7,048 nt of DNA from AC-37 sp045805345 (lineage in GTDB: Bacteria > Actinomycetota > Thermoleophilia > Solirubrobacterales > Thermoleophilaceae). How positions within the stretch are numbered: position 1 is the first letter of the stretch; every line of letters begins with the position of its first letter. This document shows positions 1-6,397 of this stretch, piece after piece. A program made the translations under genes and the position numbers. Where the stretch lies: positions 1 through 7,048 of the forward strand of contig JBJMLK010000182.1 of NCBI GenBank assembly GCA_045805345.1, written 5' to 3'. Below the pieces are notes generated by a model. The model was given only the letters and a program-made list of their open reading frames with translations, was not told the origin of the DNA and ran no database searches.

Positions 1-1
1 C

Positions 2-1876
2 GTCGTCGCGCTCGCGCTGCTTCTGACGAGCGGCGGCTCGAACGAGTCCACCACCTCCGGCCGGACGGCCGAGGCGAACCCGATCGCGGCGTTCGTCGAC
101 AAGCTCGCCGACCCCTGGCTGCGCCCCGGCGTGCAGCGTCCGCCCGGCGTGCACTTCGCCGGCCACTACCGCGACCCGGTCAGCTCGGGCACTCGCTACG
201 GCGACTCGCTGATGGGCTACACGATGGTGCTCACCGGACTTCGCACGCACCGCATGGACCGGGTGCGCTCGGGCCTGCGCGCGCTGGACTTCTCGGTGCC
301 GCGCGCGGCGCTCCACTCGCGCCCGAGCATCTTCGAGATCCTCGCGATCGCCGGCGCCTACAACCTCGCGCGCAAGGAGATCCCCCACGAGCCGCTGTTC
401 GCCCAGCACAAGGCGAAGTGGGAGGAGTACCTCCGCCACATCAAGCTCATCCGGCTGCCGGCCACGACGTACTTCGGCAACCACTGGCTGGTCGAGGCAG
501 TGGAGGTGCGCGAGCTGCTGCGCACCGACATCCGCTCGAAGGACCCGTTCGCGATCCTCGGCGGCCAGCGGGCGGAGGCGGACCGGCTCTCGCGCCAGCT
601 CATAAACCGGCGGATCCCGCAGATGGCGCGGGCGAACGCCGTGCCCAGCCCGATCGGGCGCGCGTTCGTGCTCTCGGATCCGCCGGACAACCCGCTCGTG
701 TACCAGGGGCTCTCGTTCGGCTTCTACGCACGCGCGATCCAGATGCTGGGCGCGGACGCGTCGCCCGCCGCGCGCCGGACGCTCGTGCAGATCGCACGCG
801 CGTCGCTGCTCCTGACCGCACCCGACGGCGACCTGGCCTACTTCGGCCGGAACCAGGAGGAGTGCTGGGGCCTCGCCGGCAGCGCGCTCGGCGCGCTCGA
901 GGCGGCCGGCTTCGGCGAGTCGCCGCCGGCGCTCGACGCGCAGCTGCGCGAGCTGGCGGCCCGGGCGGTGCGCCGGCTGGACACCGTCTACGGCGTCGAC
1001 GAGTGGGGACTCAACTACGCGCCGGTCGTGCGCCGCGATCCCGGGCACGCGCTGGCGGCGCTCGACCCCGGCGCCGGCGGCCCCTCGTTCGCCGGCATGA
1101 CCCAGCTGATGCTCGAGTGGTCGCTGCCGGTGGCCGAACGCCCGCCCCCGGGCGCGACCATCCCCGCCGACCACCCGCTCGAGGCCAAGCTCTCGCACGG
1201 CGAGAGCAGGCTCGACGTGGTTCGCCGCGGCCGCTTCTGGTACGCGGTGCGCCCCAGCACGAGCGGCAAGCACCCGGACGACATCCGGGCGGACTTCGGC
1301 CTGATCGCGTTCAAGGCGCGCGACGCCGGCGGCGCCTGGCGCGACGTGACCCACCTCCGCCCGTTCACCCGCGGCGGCGGGCCGCACAGCGCGGGGCCGG
1401 TGCTGCGCACGGGCGGGCTGCTCGGCCTGCCGTTCGCGTCGCGCGTGAGCGTCAGCCGCGGCGGCACCGTGGCCATGTCCACGGCTTGGCGCGGCCCGCC
1501 GACGCCCACCAAGTACACGGTCGCGAAGCTGCCCTCGGGCGTGAACATCCGCGCGCTCGGCTACCGGCCGGGACCGACGTACCGGGAGCGCGTGCCGATC
1601 TCCTACGCCCCCGTGCCGTGCGGCCTGCGCATGTCGGTCACCGCGCGCGCCGGCGACACGATCGAGTACTCGTTCTTCCTGACCCGCGCGAACGCGCGCA
1701 CCAGCGCCACGGCCGTGTCCGACGAGCTCTCGCGGAGCACGTTCAACCGCCCGGCGCACGTGTCGCTCGAGGGCCCGTACCAGTCGGCCGTCGAGTCCAA
1801 CCTGGTGCGCGCTCGGCTCACGTTCTCCGACCTCCCGGCCGGACCGCTCGAGATCACGACCTGCGCGACGCGCTAG
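2..1876 (+). CDS. Exported protein of unknown function, helical domain plus beta-sandwich-like domain (5' end missing)
   Basis: The reading frame is open from the window edge to TAG at 1874-1876, giving 624 residues. The true start lies to the left. A GTG at 131 is in frame, but coding continues upstream of it through a hydrophobic run (VVALALLL) and a Ser/Thr/Gly-rich linker. This looks like the end of a signal peptide, so the mature protein is probably outside the membrane. No lipobox cysteine is visible. Residues about 50-390 are mostly helical, with aromatic and polar motifs FGNHW (158-162) and GDLAYFGRNQEECWG (276-290). From about 394 to the end the chain is beta-rich (FWYAVRPSTSGK, GDTIEYSFFLTR). 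A helical toroid followed by a beta-sandwich is the plan of heparinase- and PL8-type polysaccharide lyases, and the Asn-His and Asn-Gln-Glu clusters would suit a sugar cleft. This is a fold-level analogy only, and I do not recognise the family. The gene overlaps the convergent permease gene by 23 bp. Confidence 0.82.
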   Translation, partial: VVALALLLTSGGSNESTTSGRTAEANPIAAFVDKLADPWLRPGVQRPPGVHFAGHYRDPVSSGTRYGDSLMGYTMVLTGLRTHRMDRVRSGLRALDFSVPRAALHSRPSIFEILAIAGAYNLARKEIPHEPLFAQHKAKWEEYLRHIKLIRLPATTYFGNHWLVEAVEVRELLRTDIRSKDPFAILGGQRAEADRLSRQLINRRIPQMARANAVPSPIGRAFVLSDPPDNPLVYQGLSFGFYARAIQMLGADASPAARRTLVQIARASLLLTAPDGDLAYFGRNQEECWGLAGSALGALEAAGFGESPPALDAQLRELAARAVRRLDTVYGVDEWGLNYAPVVRRDPGHALAALDPGAGGPSFAGMTQLMLEWSLPVAERPPPGATIPADHPLEAKLSHGESRLDVVRRGRFWYAVRPSTSGKHPDDIRADFGLIAFKARDAGGAWRDVTHLRPFTRGGGPHSAGPVLRTGGLLGLPFASRVSVSRGGTVAMSTAWRGPPTPTKYTVAKLPSGVNIRALGYRPGPTYRERVPISYAPVPCGLRMSVTARAGDTIEYSFFLTRANARTSATAVSDELSRSTFNRPAHVSLEGPYQSAVESNLVRARLTFSDLPAGPLEITTCATR

Positions 1877-2753
1877 CCACGGCCACCGGCGCGACGGTCT
1901 CAGGCCGGGCTCCCTCGAGCACCACCACCACGCCGGCCGCGACGATCGCGGCGCCTCCCACCAGCGTCCACGGCCCGGCGCGCTCCCCGAGCAGCACCGC
2001 CGCCAGCACTACCGCCGACAGCGGCTCGAGGTAGCCGAGGATGCCGGCCGTGGTCGCGGGCACTCGCTTCAGCGCGAACACGTAGGCGACGCCCGTCACG
2101 CCCGCGATCACCACGCCGAGCAGCACCAGGTATCCCACCTCGCGGCCGCCGATGGAGTAGCCGCCCGCGAGCGCGGCCGGCGAGAGCACGACCGCTGCCG
2201 CGGCCGCCTGCCAGACCACCAGCCGCAGCGGCTCGACGCCGGCCATCACGCGCTTCGAGCCGACGACCACCACCGCGTAGGCCAGCGCCGCGAGCACCGC
2301 CAGGCCGACGCCCGCCGGCCGCACCGATCCGCCGCCCTCGCCGCCGGCCAGCGCGATCGCCGCCACGCCGGCGGCCGAGACGCCGAGCGCGCCGGCGGCC
2401 ACGCGCGACACGCGCTCGCCCAGCACCGCCGGCGCGAGGATCGCGATCATGATCGGAGCCGAGTAGGTCACGAGGATCGCGCTCGCCACCGAGGTCTGGC
2501 GGACGGCGGCGAAGAGGCACGCGAAGTGGGCCGCGAGCACCACCCCCAGCGCGATCACGCCGGCCGGCGGCGGGCGCAGGGCCGAGCGCCGCCACACGAG
2601 CGCCGCGAGCACTGCCACCGCCGCGGCCAGCAGCTCCTGGAAGAACGCGATCGCGAGCGATGGCATGTCGAGCTCGCGCACCACGATCGCGATACCGCCC
2701 CACGCAGTCGCGCAGGCCGCGATCGTGGCCGATGCGATCACCCGGCGCGACAC
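1854..2753 (-). CDS. EamA/DMT-superfamily permease (drug/metabolite transporter)
   Basis: A very hydrophobic protein of 299 residues from the chosen start, with about ten membrane segments arranged as two tandem EamA repeats. Repeat 1 has the usual first-helix motif (TAWGGIAIVVREL) and ends in APAVLGERVSRVAAGALGV. Repeat 2 ends in EPLSAVVLAAVLLGERAGPW followed by a last helix. The paired LGER motifs before the final helix of each half are characteristic of this superfamily. Such inner-membrane carriers move amino acids, drugs or other small metabolites, and the substrate cannot be read from the sequence. The frame is open to a GTG at 2825. I prefer the GTG at 2753 because it sits just before the first helix and lies 7 nt after a TAGCGT box; the extra 24 residues of the longer form are polar and unlike the family. 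GTG at 2741 is also possible. No start has a good ribosome-binding site. The stop (TGA, 1854-1856) lies inside the convergent upstream gene, and there is no space for a separate terminator. Confidence 0.93.
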   Translation of the reverse strand: MSRRVIASATIAACATAWGGIAIVVRELDMPSLAIAFFQELLAAAVAVLAALVWRRSALRPPPAGVIALGVVLAAHFACLFAAVRQTSVASAILVTYSAPIMIAILAPAVLGERVSRVAAGALGVSAAGVAAIALAGGEGGGSVRPAGVGLAVLAALAYAVVVVGSKRVMAGVEPLRLVVWQAAAAAVVLSPAALAGGYSIGGREVGYLVLLGVVIAGVTGVAYVFALKRVPATTAGILGYLEPLSAVVLAAVLLGERAGPWTLVGGAAIVAAGVVVVLEGARPETVAPVAVASASRRS

Positions 2754-2760
2754 ACGCCGG

Positions 2761-2766
2761 ACGCTA
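2761..2766 (-). promoter_or_regulatory. Possible -10 box (TAGCGT) for a leaderless permease mRNA
   Basis: Read on the minus strand, TAGCGT fits the actinobacterial -10 pattern TAnnnT. It ends 7 nt before the GTG at 2753, so transcription would start at or next to the start codon. No convincing -35 box is visible. Supporting facts are the lack of a ribosome-binding site and the same spacing at the gene starting at 6398. A chance match is possible. Confidence 0.4.
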
Positions 2767-2800
2767 GAGGCTGGGCAACCAGATGATCTACGCTCAGCAA

Positions 2801-2817
2801 TCCGGCCATTCGCCGGA
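2801..2817. repeat. Perfect inverted repeat in the divergent control region
   Basis: TCCGGC-cattc-GCCGGA: a perfect 6-bp stem with a 5-nt loop between the permease and phosphatase genes. A TAnnnT box (TACGCT, 2789-2794, plus strand) lies 6 nt upstream, so a phosphatase mRNA started from it would begin with this hairpin. It could be an operator half-site pair, a 5'-end stabilising stem, or chance in GC-rich DNA. Confidence 0.4.
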
Positions 2818-2852
2818 CGCGCCACCCCGCAGCGCCTAAGCTCGCCCTCCTG

Positions 2853-2857
2853 GGAGG
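2853..2857 (+). promoter_or_regulatory. Ribosome-binding site (GGAGG) of the phosphatase gene
   Basis: GGAGG within GGGAGGGAG directly precedes ATG 2861, with a short gap of 3 nt. It forms the right arm of the inverted repeat CCCTCC-tg-GGAGGG (2845-2858). In RNA a 4-bp stem (CCCT with AGGG, loop of six) could cover it. An alternative start is GTG 2879, preceded by AGAGGAAG at better spacing. ATG 2861 is preferred because it has the stronger codon and the stronger site. Confidence 0.6.
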
Positions 2858-2860
2858 GAG

Positions 2861-4753
2861 ATGACAGAGGAAGCCTCGGTGATCGACTTCGACGCGCCGC
2901 CTCCGCCGCGTCGGGCCGCGCGCTTCAAGGCACTCGAGAGCCGGCTCCTGTCGATCGTGATCCGCCGCGACGACGGCGGCCGCGTGGTCTCGCCCGGCCT
3001 CCTCCAGCGCCTGCTCGCGCTGCTCTACCTGTCCGGCGCGACGATCGGCCTCGTCTCGATGGCGTTCCCGCAGCCGCCCGGCACGAGCGTGCCGGGGCTG
3101 TTCGCGGTCTACGGGGTCGCATACGCGGTCGGCGCGCTGCTGTGGCTCATGCGCGAGCGCGTGCACCCGTGGGTCCCCGAGGTCGGGCTGGCGTTCGGAA
3201 CCGTGCTGATCACGCTCGCCATCCACTTCACCGAGGCGCGCACAGGCGTCTACTCGATGTTCTACGTCTGGGTGAGCATCAGCGCCTTCTACTTCCTCCC
3301 GTGGGAGCGGGCGTTCCTGCAGATCGCGATGGTGGGGGCCGCGTTCGCAGCCGTGCTGATCAGCGAGAGCCCGGAGGCCGGGGCCGAGGAGTGGATCATC
3401 ACCGCCGGCACGGTGACCGTGGCCGGGCTGTTCGTCGGCGCGCTGCGGCGCGGCGTGGAGCGGCTGATCGCCAACCTCGAGGAGGCGGCGCGCACGGACC
3501 ACGCGCGGCTGTACGCGGCCGAGCGCGCGGCGCGGCTCGAGGCCGACCGCGCGTCGGAGTCGCTGCGGCGGCTCCAGCAGGTGACCGACGTCGCGCTCAG
3601 CCACCTCGAGCTGGAGGAGCTGCTGAACGAGCTGCTGGCGCGCGTCAAGCAGGTCCTCGCGGTCGACGTCGCCGCCGTGATGCTGCTCGAGGAGGCGGAC
3701 GTGCTCAACGTCCGCGCGGCGCTCGGCCTCGAGGAGAGCTCGTGGCGGGGGCTGTCGATCCCCGTCGGCGAGGGCTTCGGCGGGCGCATCGCCGCCGGCC
3801 GCCGGCTCATGGTGGTGCGCGGGAAGGAGGAGACGCGGGCCGTCAGCCCCGCGCTCAACGACCTCGGGCTATGCGCCCTGATGGGCGCGCCGCTCGTGAC
3901 CGAGGCCAAGGTGATCGGCGTGATCCACGTCGGATCGTTCACCGACCGCGAGTTCGACGACGAGGAGAAGCGGCTGCTGAGCCTGGTCGCCGACCGCGCG
4001 GCGCTGGCGATCTCGCACGCGCGCCTGTACGAGCGTGAGCACGGCATCGCCGAGACGCTCCAGCGCAGCCTCCTCCCCCGCTCGCTGCCGGCCGTGCCCG
4101 GCGCGCGGGTGGCCGCGCGCTACCTCCCCGCGCGCGCGGAGGCGCGGGTGGGCGGCGACTGGTACGACGTGGTGCCGCTGAACGGCGGCGGCGTGGGACT
4201 CACGATCGGCGACGTGTCCGGACACGGCGTGGAGGCCGCGTCGCTCATGGGCAGCCTTCGCGACGGACTGCGCGCGGCCGCCCTCGAGGGCGAGGACGTG
4301 GCGCGGGCGACCGAGCGGGTCGACCGCCTGCTGCTGAGCCAGCGCGGCGGCGGCGACGCGATCGCCACCGTCCTGTTCGCCGTCCTCCGCCCGGACGGCT
4401 CGCACCTCGACTTCACGAGCGCCGGCCATCCGCCTCCGCTCGTGCTGCGCCCCGATGGCAGCGCGGAGTTCCTGGACGGCGGCCTGTCGACGCCGCTCGG
4501 CGTGCTCGCGAACGGCAGCCGCCCGACCGCCGGCGTGGACCTCGAGCCCGGCTCGCTGCTCGTGCTCTACACGGACGGGCTCGTGGAGCGGCGCGACGCG
4601 AGCATCGACGTCGGCATGGAGCGGCTCGCCGACGCAGCTCGTGGCGCCGACCGCGACCCTGAGCGATTCTGCGACGCGGTGCTGCGCGCGATGCTCGGCA
4701 GCGAGGGTCCCGCGGACGACGTCGCGCTGCTCGCTGTTGCCACCAGGTCTTGA
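2861..4753 (+). CDS. Membrane-anchored GAF-domain PP2C-type (SpoIIE family) serine/threonine phosphatase
   Basis: A protein of 630 residues in four parts. Residues 1-45 are a polar cytoplasmic leader. Residues about 46-194 hold six probable membrane helices (near 46-69, 79-97, 104-123, 129-146, 149-167 and 177-194). Residues 196-245 are a charged helical linker, likely coiled coil. Residues about 240-390 are a GAF domain (VTDVALSHLELEELLNELL, the core PVGEGFGGRIAAGRRL, and MGAPLV...VIGVIHVG). Residues about 395-630 are a SpoIIE/PP2C domain with every motif in place: QRSLLP (401-406), GGDWYDVV (431-438), IGDVSGHG (449-456), TSAGHPPPL (519-527), LYTDGLVE (569-576) and ADDVALL (618-624). The aspartates expected to bind two Mn/Mg ions (433, 451, 572 and 619/620) are present, so activity is likely. 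Relatives dephosphorylate anti-anti-sigma proteins of the SpoIIAA/RsbV type and so release alternative sigma factors. The input here is probably sensed by the membrane or GAF part. No anti-sigma or antagonist gene is adjacent, so the partner is unknown. The stop codon (TGA, 4751-4753) overlaps the -35 box of the next transcription unit. Confidence 0.95.
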   Translation: MTEEASVIDFDAPPPPRRAARFKALESRLLSIVIRRDDGGRVVSPGLLQRLLALLYLSGATIGLVSMAFPQPPGTSVPGLFAVYGVAYAVGALLWLMRERVHPWVPEVGLAFGTVLITLAIHFTEARTGVYSMFYVWVSISAFYFLPWERAFLQIAMVGAAFAAVLISESPEAGAEEWIITAGTVTVAGLFVGALRRGVERLIANLEEAARTDHARLYAAERAARLEADRASESLRRLQQVTDVALSHLELEELLNELLARVKQVLAVDVAAVMLLEEADVLNVRAALGLEESSWRGLSIPVGEGFGGRIAAGRRLMVVRGKEETRAVSPALNDLGLCALMGAPLVTEAKVIGVIHVGSFTDREFDDEEKRLLSLVADRAALAISHARLYEREHGIAETLQRSLLPRSLPAVPGARVAARYLPARAEARVGGDWYDVVPLNGGGVGLTIGDVSGHGVEAASLMGSLRDGLRAAALEGEDVARATERVDRLLLSQRGGGDAIATVLFAVLRPDGSHLDFTSAGHPPPLVLRPDGSAEFLDGGLSTPLGVLANGSRPTAGVDLEPGSLLVLYTDGLVERRDASIDVGMERLADAARGADRDPERFCDAVLRAMLGSEGPADDVALLAVATRS

Positions 4754-4779
4754 CAGCGGAGCATCCCCGCGGTTACGGT
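4750..4779 (+). promoter_or_regulatory. Near-consensus housekeeping promoter (TTGACA, 18 bp, TACGGT)
   Basis: TTGACA at 4750-4755 is a perfect -35 hexamer. Eighteen bases later, TACGGT at 4774-4779 fits the actinobacterial -10 pattern TAnnnT. The -35 box overlaps the phosphatase stop codon. Transcription would start near 4786. It is the best promoter in the window, and the next plus-strand gene is about 1.6 kb away, behind a terminator. It therefore most likely serves the short transcript that follows. Confidence 0.65.
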
Positions 4780-4785
4780 CGATAG

Positions 4786-4882
4786 GAGTACTCGCGGAAT
4801 TGGAGCGCGGCTTAGGGACGAGCTGCAGCCAAAACCCGAGGGGAGAGAACGGCGCCGCCCTGTGAGGGGCGGCGCTTTCTCT
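4786..4882 (+). ncRNA. Candidate small RNA, about 97 nt, of unknown family
   Basis: The stretch lies between a near-consensus promoter and a strong intrinsic terminator and is not occupied by a convincing protein gene. The RNA would start near 4786 at an 8-bp palindrome (GAGTACTC, 4786-4793). It then has a hairpin GCGGCT/AGCTGC (4807-4812 with 4821-4826, one G-U pair) with loop TAGGGACG. A single-stranded, less GC-rich segment follows (CCAAAACCC, 4829-4837), then a purine-rich run (GAGGGGAGAGAA, 4838-4849) and the terminator stem. Loop GGG and downstream CCC could pair as a pseudoknot. I compared it from memory with 6S, 6C, tmRNA, c-di-GMP, c-di-AMP, cobalamin and fluoride RNA signatures and saw no match. 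The purine run could be an anti-Shine-Dalgarno-like or target-pairing segment, but that is speculation. An alternative is a 21-codon ORF (TTG 4800 to TGA 4865), which starts 11 nt after AGGAG and is weakly supported. Confidence 0.45.
4844..4882. terminator. Strong intrinsic terminator, probably bidirectional
   Basis: GCGCCGCCC (4852-4860) and GGGCGGCGC (4867-4875) form a perfect 9-bp stem with a 6-nt loop (TGTGAG), followed by TTTCTCT (4876-4882). The flanks also pair: AGAGAA (4844-4849) with TTCTCT (4877-4882), so the structure is symmetrical and could end transcripts from both sides. On the plus strand it closes the candidate small RNA and the phosphatase mRNA. On the minus strand it lies directly after the stop codon of the MmgE/PrpD gene, whose TAG (4881-4883) overlaps the plus-strand T tract. 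The minus-strand tail (GTTCTCTCCCC) is only moderately T-rich. Confidence 0.85.
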
Positions 4883-6305
4883 ATGCGCTAGCCGGAGCGG
4901 AGGTCTCCAGTCCCGCGGCGCGCGCACGCGCCTCGACCACCTGGCGCTGCTCGGCGAGCGGGCGCGCGGACGCACCGCGCTCGTCGCCGTCGACATCGAT
5001 CGTGCTCCCCGATCGCATCCGGAGCCGCAGGCGGCACGGGAACGTCATGCGCAGGCGGCCGGTGTCGAGGCCGGCGATGCCGCACGCCGAGCCGGCGGTC
5101 GCGAGCGCTCGCAGCTCGCGGCGCAGGTCCGCGCGGCGGGCCAGCTCGGCCAGCTCGCGCGGCGGGATCGCCGCCTCGTCCATCCCCAGCTCGCGCATCC
5201 GCCGCAGCACGCGCGGCCAGGCGCGCAGCGGCACGTCGCGCACCGACGCGCCCGCATCCACCACGCCGCGGGCGCTCGCGAGCGTGAGCGTCCAGTCGTG
5301 GCGGACGGTCACCCGAGCGGCGAGCCGCTCGACCTCGGCCGCGTTCGCGGCCAGCCAGCCCGGCGCCAGCTCCTCGTGGGTGAGCCGGCCGGCGAGCAGC
5401 GCGATCGCCACGCTGCGCGCCGCCGAGAAGCCCACGCCCACCGGCGTCAGGCCGCCGTCGCGCCCGAGGCGCTCCATCGCGACGGTGAGGTAGCCGGCGG
5501 CGACCGCGACCTCGTCCACCTCGCGCGCGTCGACCCCGGCGCGCAGCGCGGCGTCGATCGCCGCCTGAAGGTAGGCGCAACCCGGGAACGGCTTGAACGC
5601 AAGCGTGTCCGTCAGCCATACGCGGCCCAGCTCGCCGAGCATCGCCGGCCGCGCCGCGAACGAGAGGTTGCGCAGCAGCCCGCGCGGCGCCTCGACCACA
5701 TCCAGCGGGCCGTCCACGCCCCCGGCCGCGAGCAGCGCGGCGCGCGCACCCTGCGTCGCGGGCTCGGCGGCGGTGAGGAGCTTGGTGGCCGGTCCCATGA
5801 AGCCGGGCCAGAGTCCGTACGGCGGCTGGTAGAGCGCGATTGCGAGCGCGTGGCCGAGCCGCTCGCCGTCGAGCCCGATGCCGACGCCGGCCGCCACGGC
5901 CGCCGACGCGCAGTGGATCGACGACCAGAACTGGCCGTTGTGCGGGCCGAGCAGCAGCGCCGCCCCCAGGCGCCCCGCCACCTCGTTCGCGGCCACCTGC
6001 GCGACCAGGGCCCGGTCGTCGTCGGGCGCGAACGCTCGCGCCGCCCACACCGCCGAGTGGCCGGTGTGGCCCATGTATAGGTAGTCGTCCCAGTCGTGCG
6101 CCATCGACGCCGCGGCGGCGGCGTACAACTCGCCGAGCGGGCCGTCGGGAGCGACGCGGGAGAACGGCCGCGCGGCGTCCTCGCCCGCCGCGCGAGCCGC
6201 CGCCATCGACATGACCTGCAGCCGCGCGCGCTGTGCCACCCGGTCGGGAAGCTCGCCGGGCGCCAGGCCCGCCGCCCACTCGCCGGCGCGAGCGCAGAAC
6301 GTCAC
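4881..6305 (-). CDS. MmgE/PrpD-family protein with altered active-site positions
   Basis: A protein of 474 residues, typical of the MmgE/PrpD family (2-methylcitrate dehydratase, cis-aconitate decarboxylase and relatives). Family features in order, from GTG 6305: the opening helix AGEWAAGLAPGELPDRV (7-23); HDWDDYLYMGHTGHSAV (70-86), matching the family's DFDDT...HP region; NEVAGRLGAALLLG (107-120); SIHCASAAVAAGVGIGLDGE (129-148); TKLLTAAEPATQG (174-186), holding the conserved lysine (175); and FKPFPGCAYLQAAIDAA (237-253). The overall fold is therefore well supported. By memory-based alignment, several usual active-site residues differ: the Thr of DFDDT is Tyr, the His after the conserved Lys is replaced, and the His of the KPYPCC..H block is Gln 247. 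The substrate is unknown, and no methylcitrate-cycle gene lies nearby. The frame could also start at TTG 6317. GTG 6305 is preferred because it leaves the normal short leader before the first helix, and TTGAAT lies 6 nt upstream as a weak -10 candidate. No ribosome-binding site is visible at either start. Confidence 0.9.
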   Translation of the reverse strand: MTFCARAGEWAAGLAPGELPDRVAQRARLQVMSMAAARAAGEDAARPFSRVAPDGPLGELYAAAAASMAHDWDDYLYMGHTGHSAVWAARAFAPDDDRALVAQVAANEVAGRLGAALLLGPHNGQFWSSIHCASAAVAAGVGIGLDGERLGHALAIALYQPPYGLWPGFMGPATKLLTAAEPATQGARAALLAAGGVDGPLDVVEAPRGLLRNLSFAARPAMLGELGRVWLTDTLAFKPFPGCAYLQAAIDAALRAGVDAREVDEVAVAAGYLTVAMERLGRDGGLTPVGVGFSAARSVAIALLAGRLTHEELAPGWLAANAAEVERLAARVTVRHDWTLTLASARGVVDAGASVRDVPLRAWPRVLRRMRELGMDEAAIPPRELAELARRADLRRELRALATAGSACGIAGLDTGRLRMTFPCRLRLRMRSGSTIDVDGDERGASARPLAEQRQVVEARARAAGLETSAPASA

Positions 6306-6384
6306 GCGCCAATTCAACCGCGCCGCCGGGCCGCATGCATCGCAGGCGTCCTGGCTCGCCTGCGCATCCGCGGCCGGGGTTCAT

Positions 6385-6390
6385 TACGGT
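6385..6390 (+). promoter_or_regulatory. -10 box (TACGGT) for a leaderless mRNA of the beta-helix protein gene
   Basis: TACGGT, inside TTACGGT, lies 7 nt before ATG 6398, so the transcript would begin at the start codon. The same seven bases form the -10 box of the promoter at 4750-4779. No good -35 box is seen 16-19 bp upstream, and no Shine-Dalgarno sequence lies between the box and the ATG. Both facts agree with leaderless initiation, which is common in actinobacteria. The box lies in the roughly 90-bp gap between this gene and the divergent MmgE/PrpD gene. Confidence 0.5.
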
Positions 6391-6397
6391 TCACCCG

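Noticed and set aside
2..64. Lipoprotein signal at the start of the first gene
   Set aside because: No cysteine follows the hydrophobic run LALLLTSGG, so a lipobox is not supported.
418..2034. Long plus-strand frame of 538 codons overlapping the first gene
   Set aside because: Its product is dominated by Arg, Ala, Gly and Pro with no domain pattern, as expected for an off-frame reading of GC-rich coding DNA.
2742..2760. Hairpin CCGGCG-cgacaca-CGCCGG at the start of the permease gene
   Set aside because: It is a real 6-bp inverted repeat, but it lies within or at the edge of coding sequence, and such GC stems are common by chance here.
2738..3604. Minus-strand frame of 288 codons opposite the start of the phosphatase gene
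   Set aside because: It has no membrane or enzyme motifs, is rich in Arg, His and Glu, and lies opposite a well-supported gene.
4786..4882. Riboswitch (c-di-GMP, c-di-AMP or cobalamin type)
   Set aside because: The CCAAAACC run recalls parts of some riboswitches, but the required conserved cores are missing and no plus-strand gene follows to be regulated.
3869..4996. Long minus-strand frame opposite the phosphatase gene
   Set aside because: It has low-complexity His/Arg/Ala composition and runs antisense to a gene with complete PP2C motifs.
5298..6080. Plus-strand frame of 260 codons opposite the MmgE/PrpD gene
   Set aside because: Its composition is typical of a shadow frame, while the minus-strand product matches a known family over its whole length.
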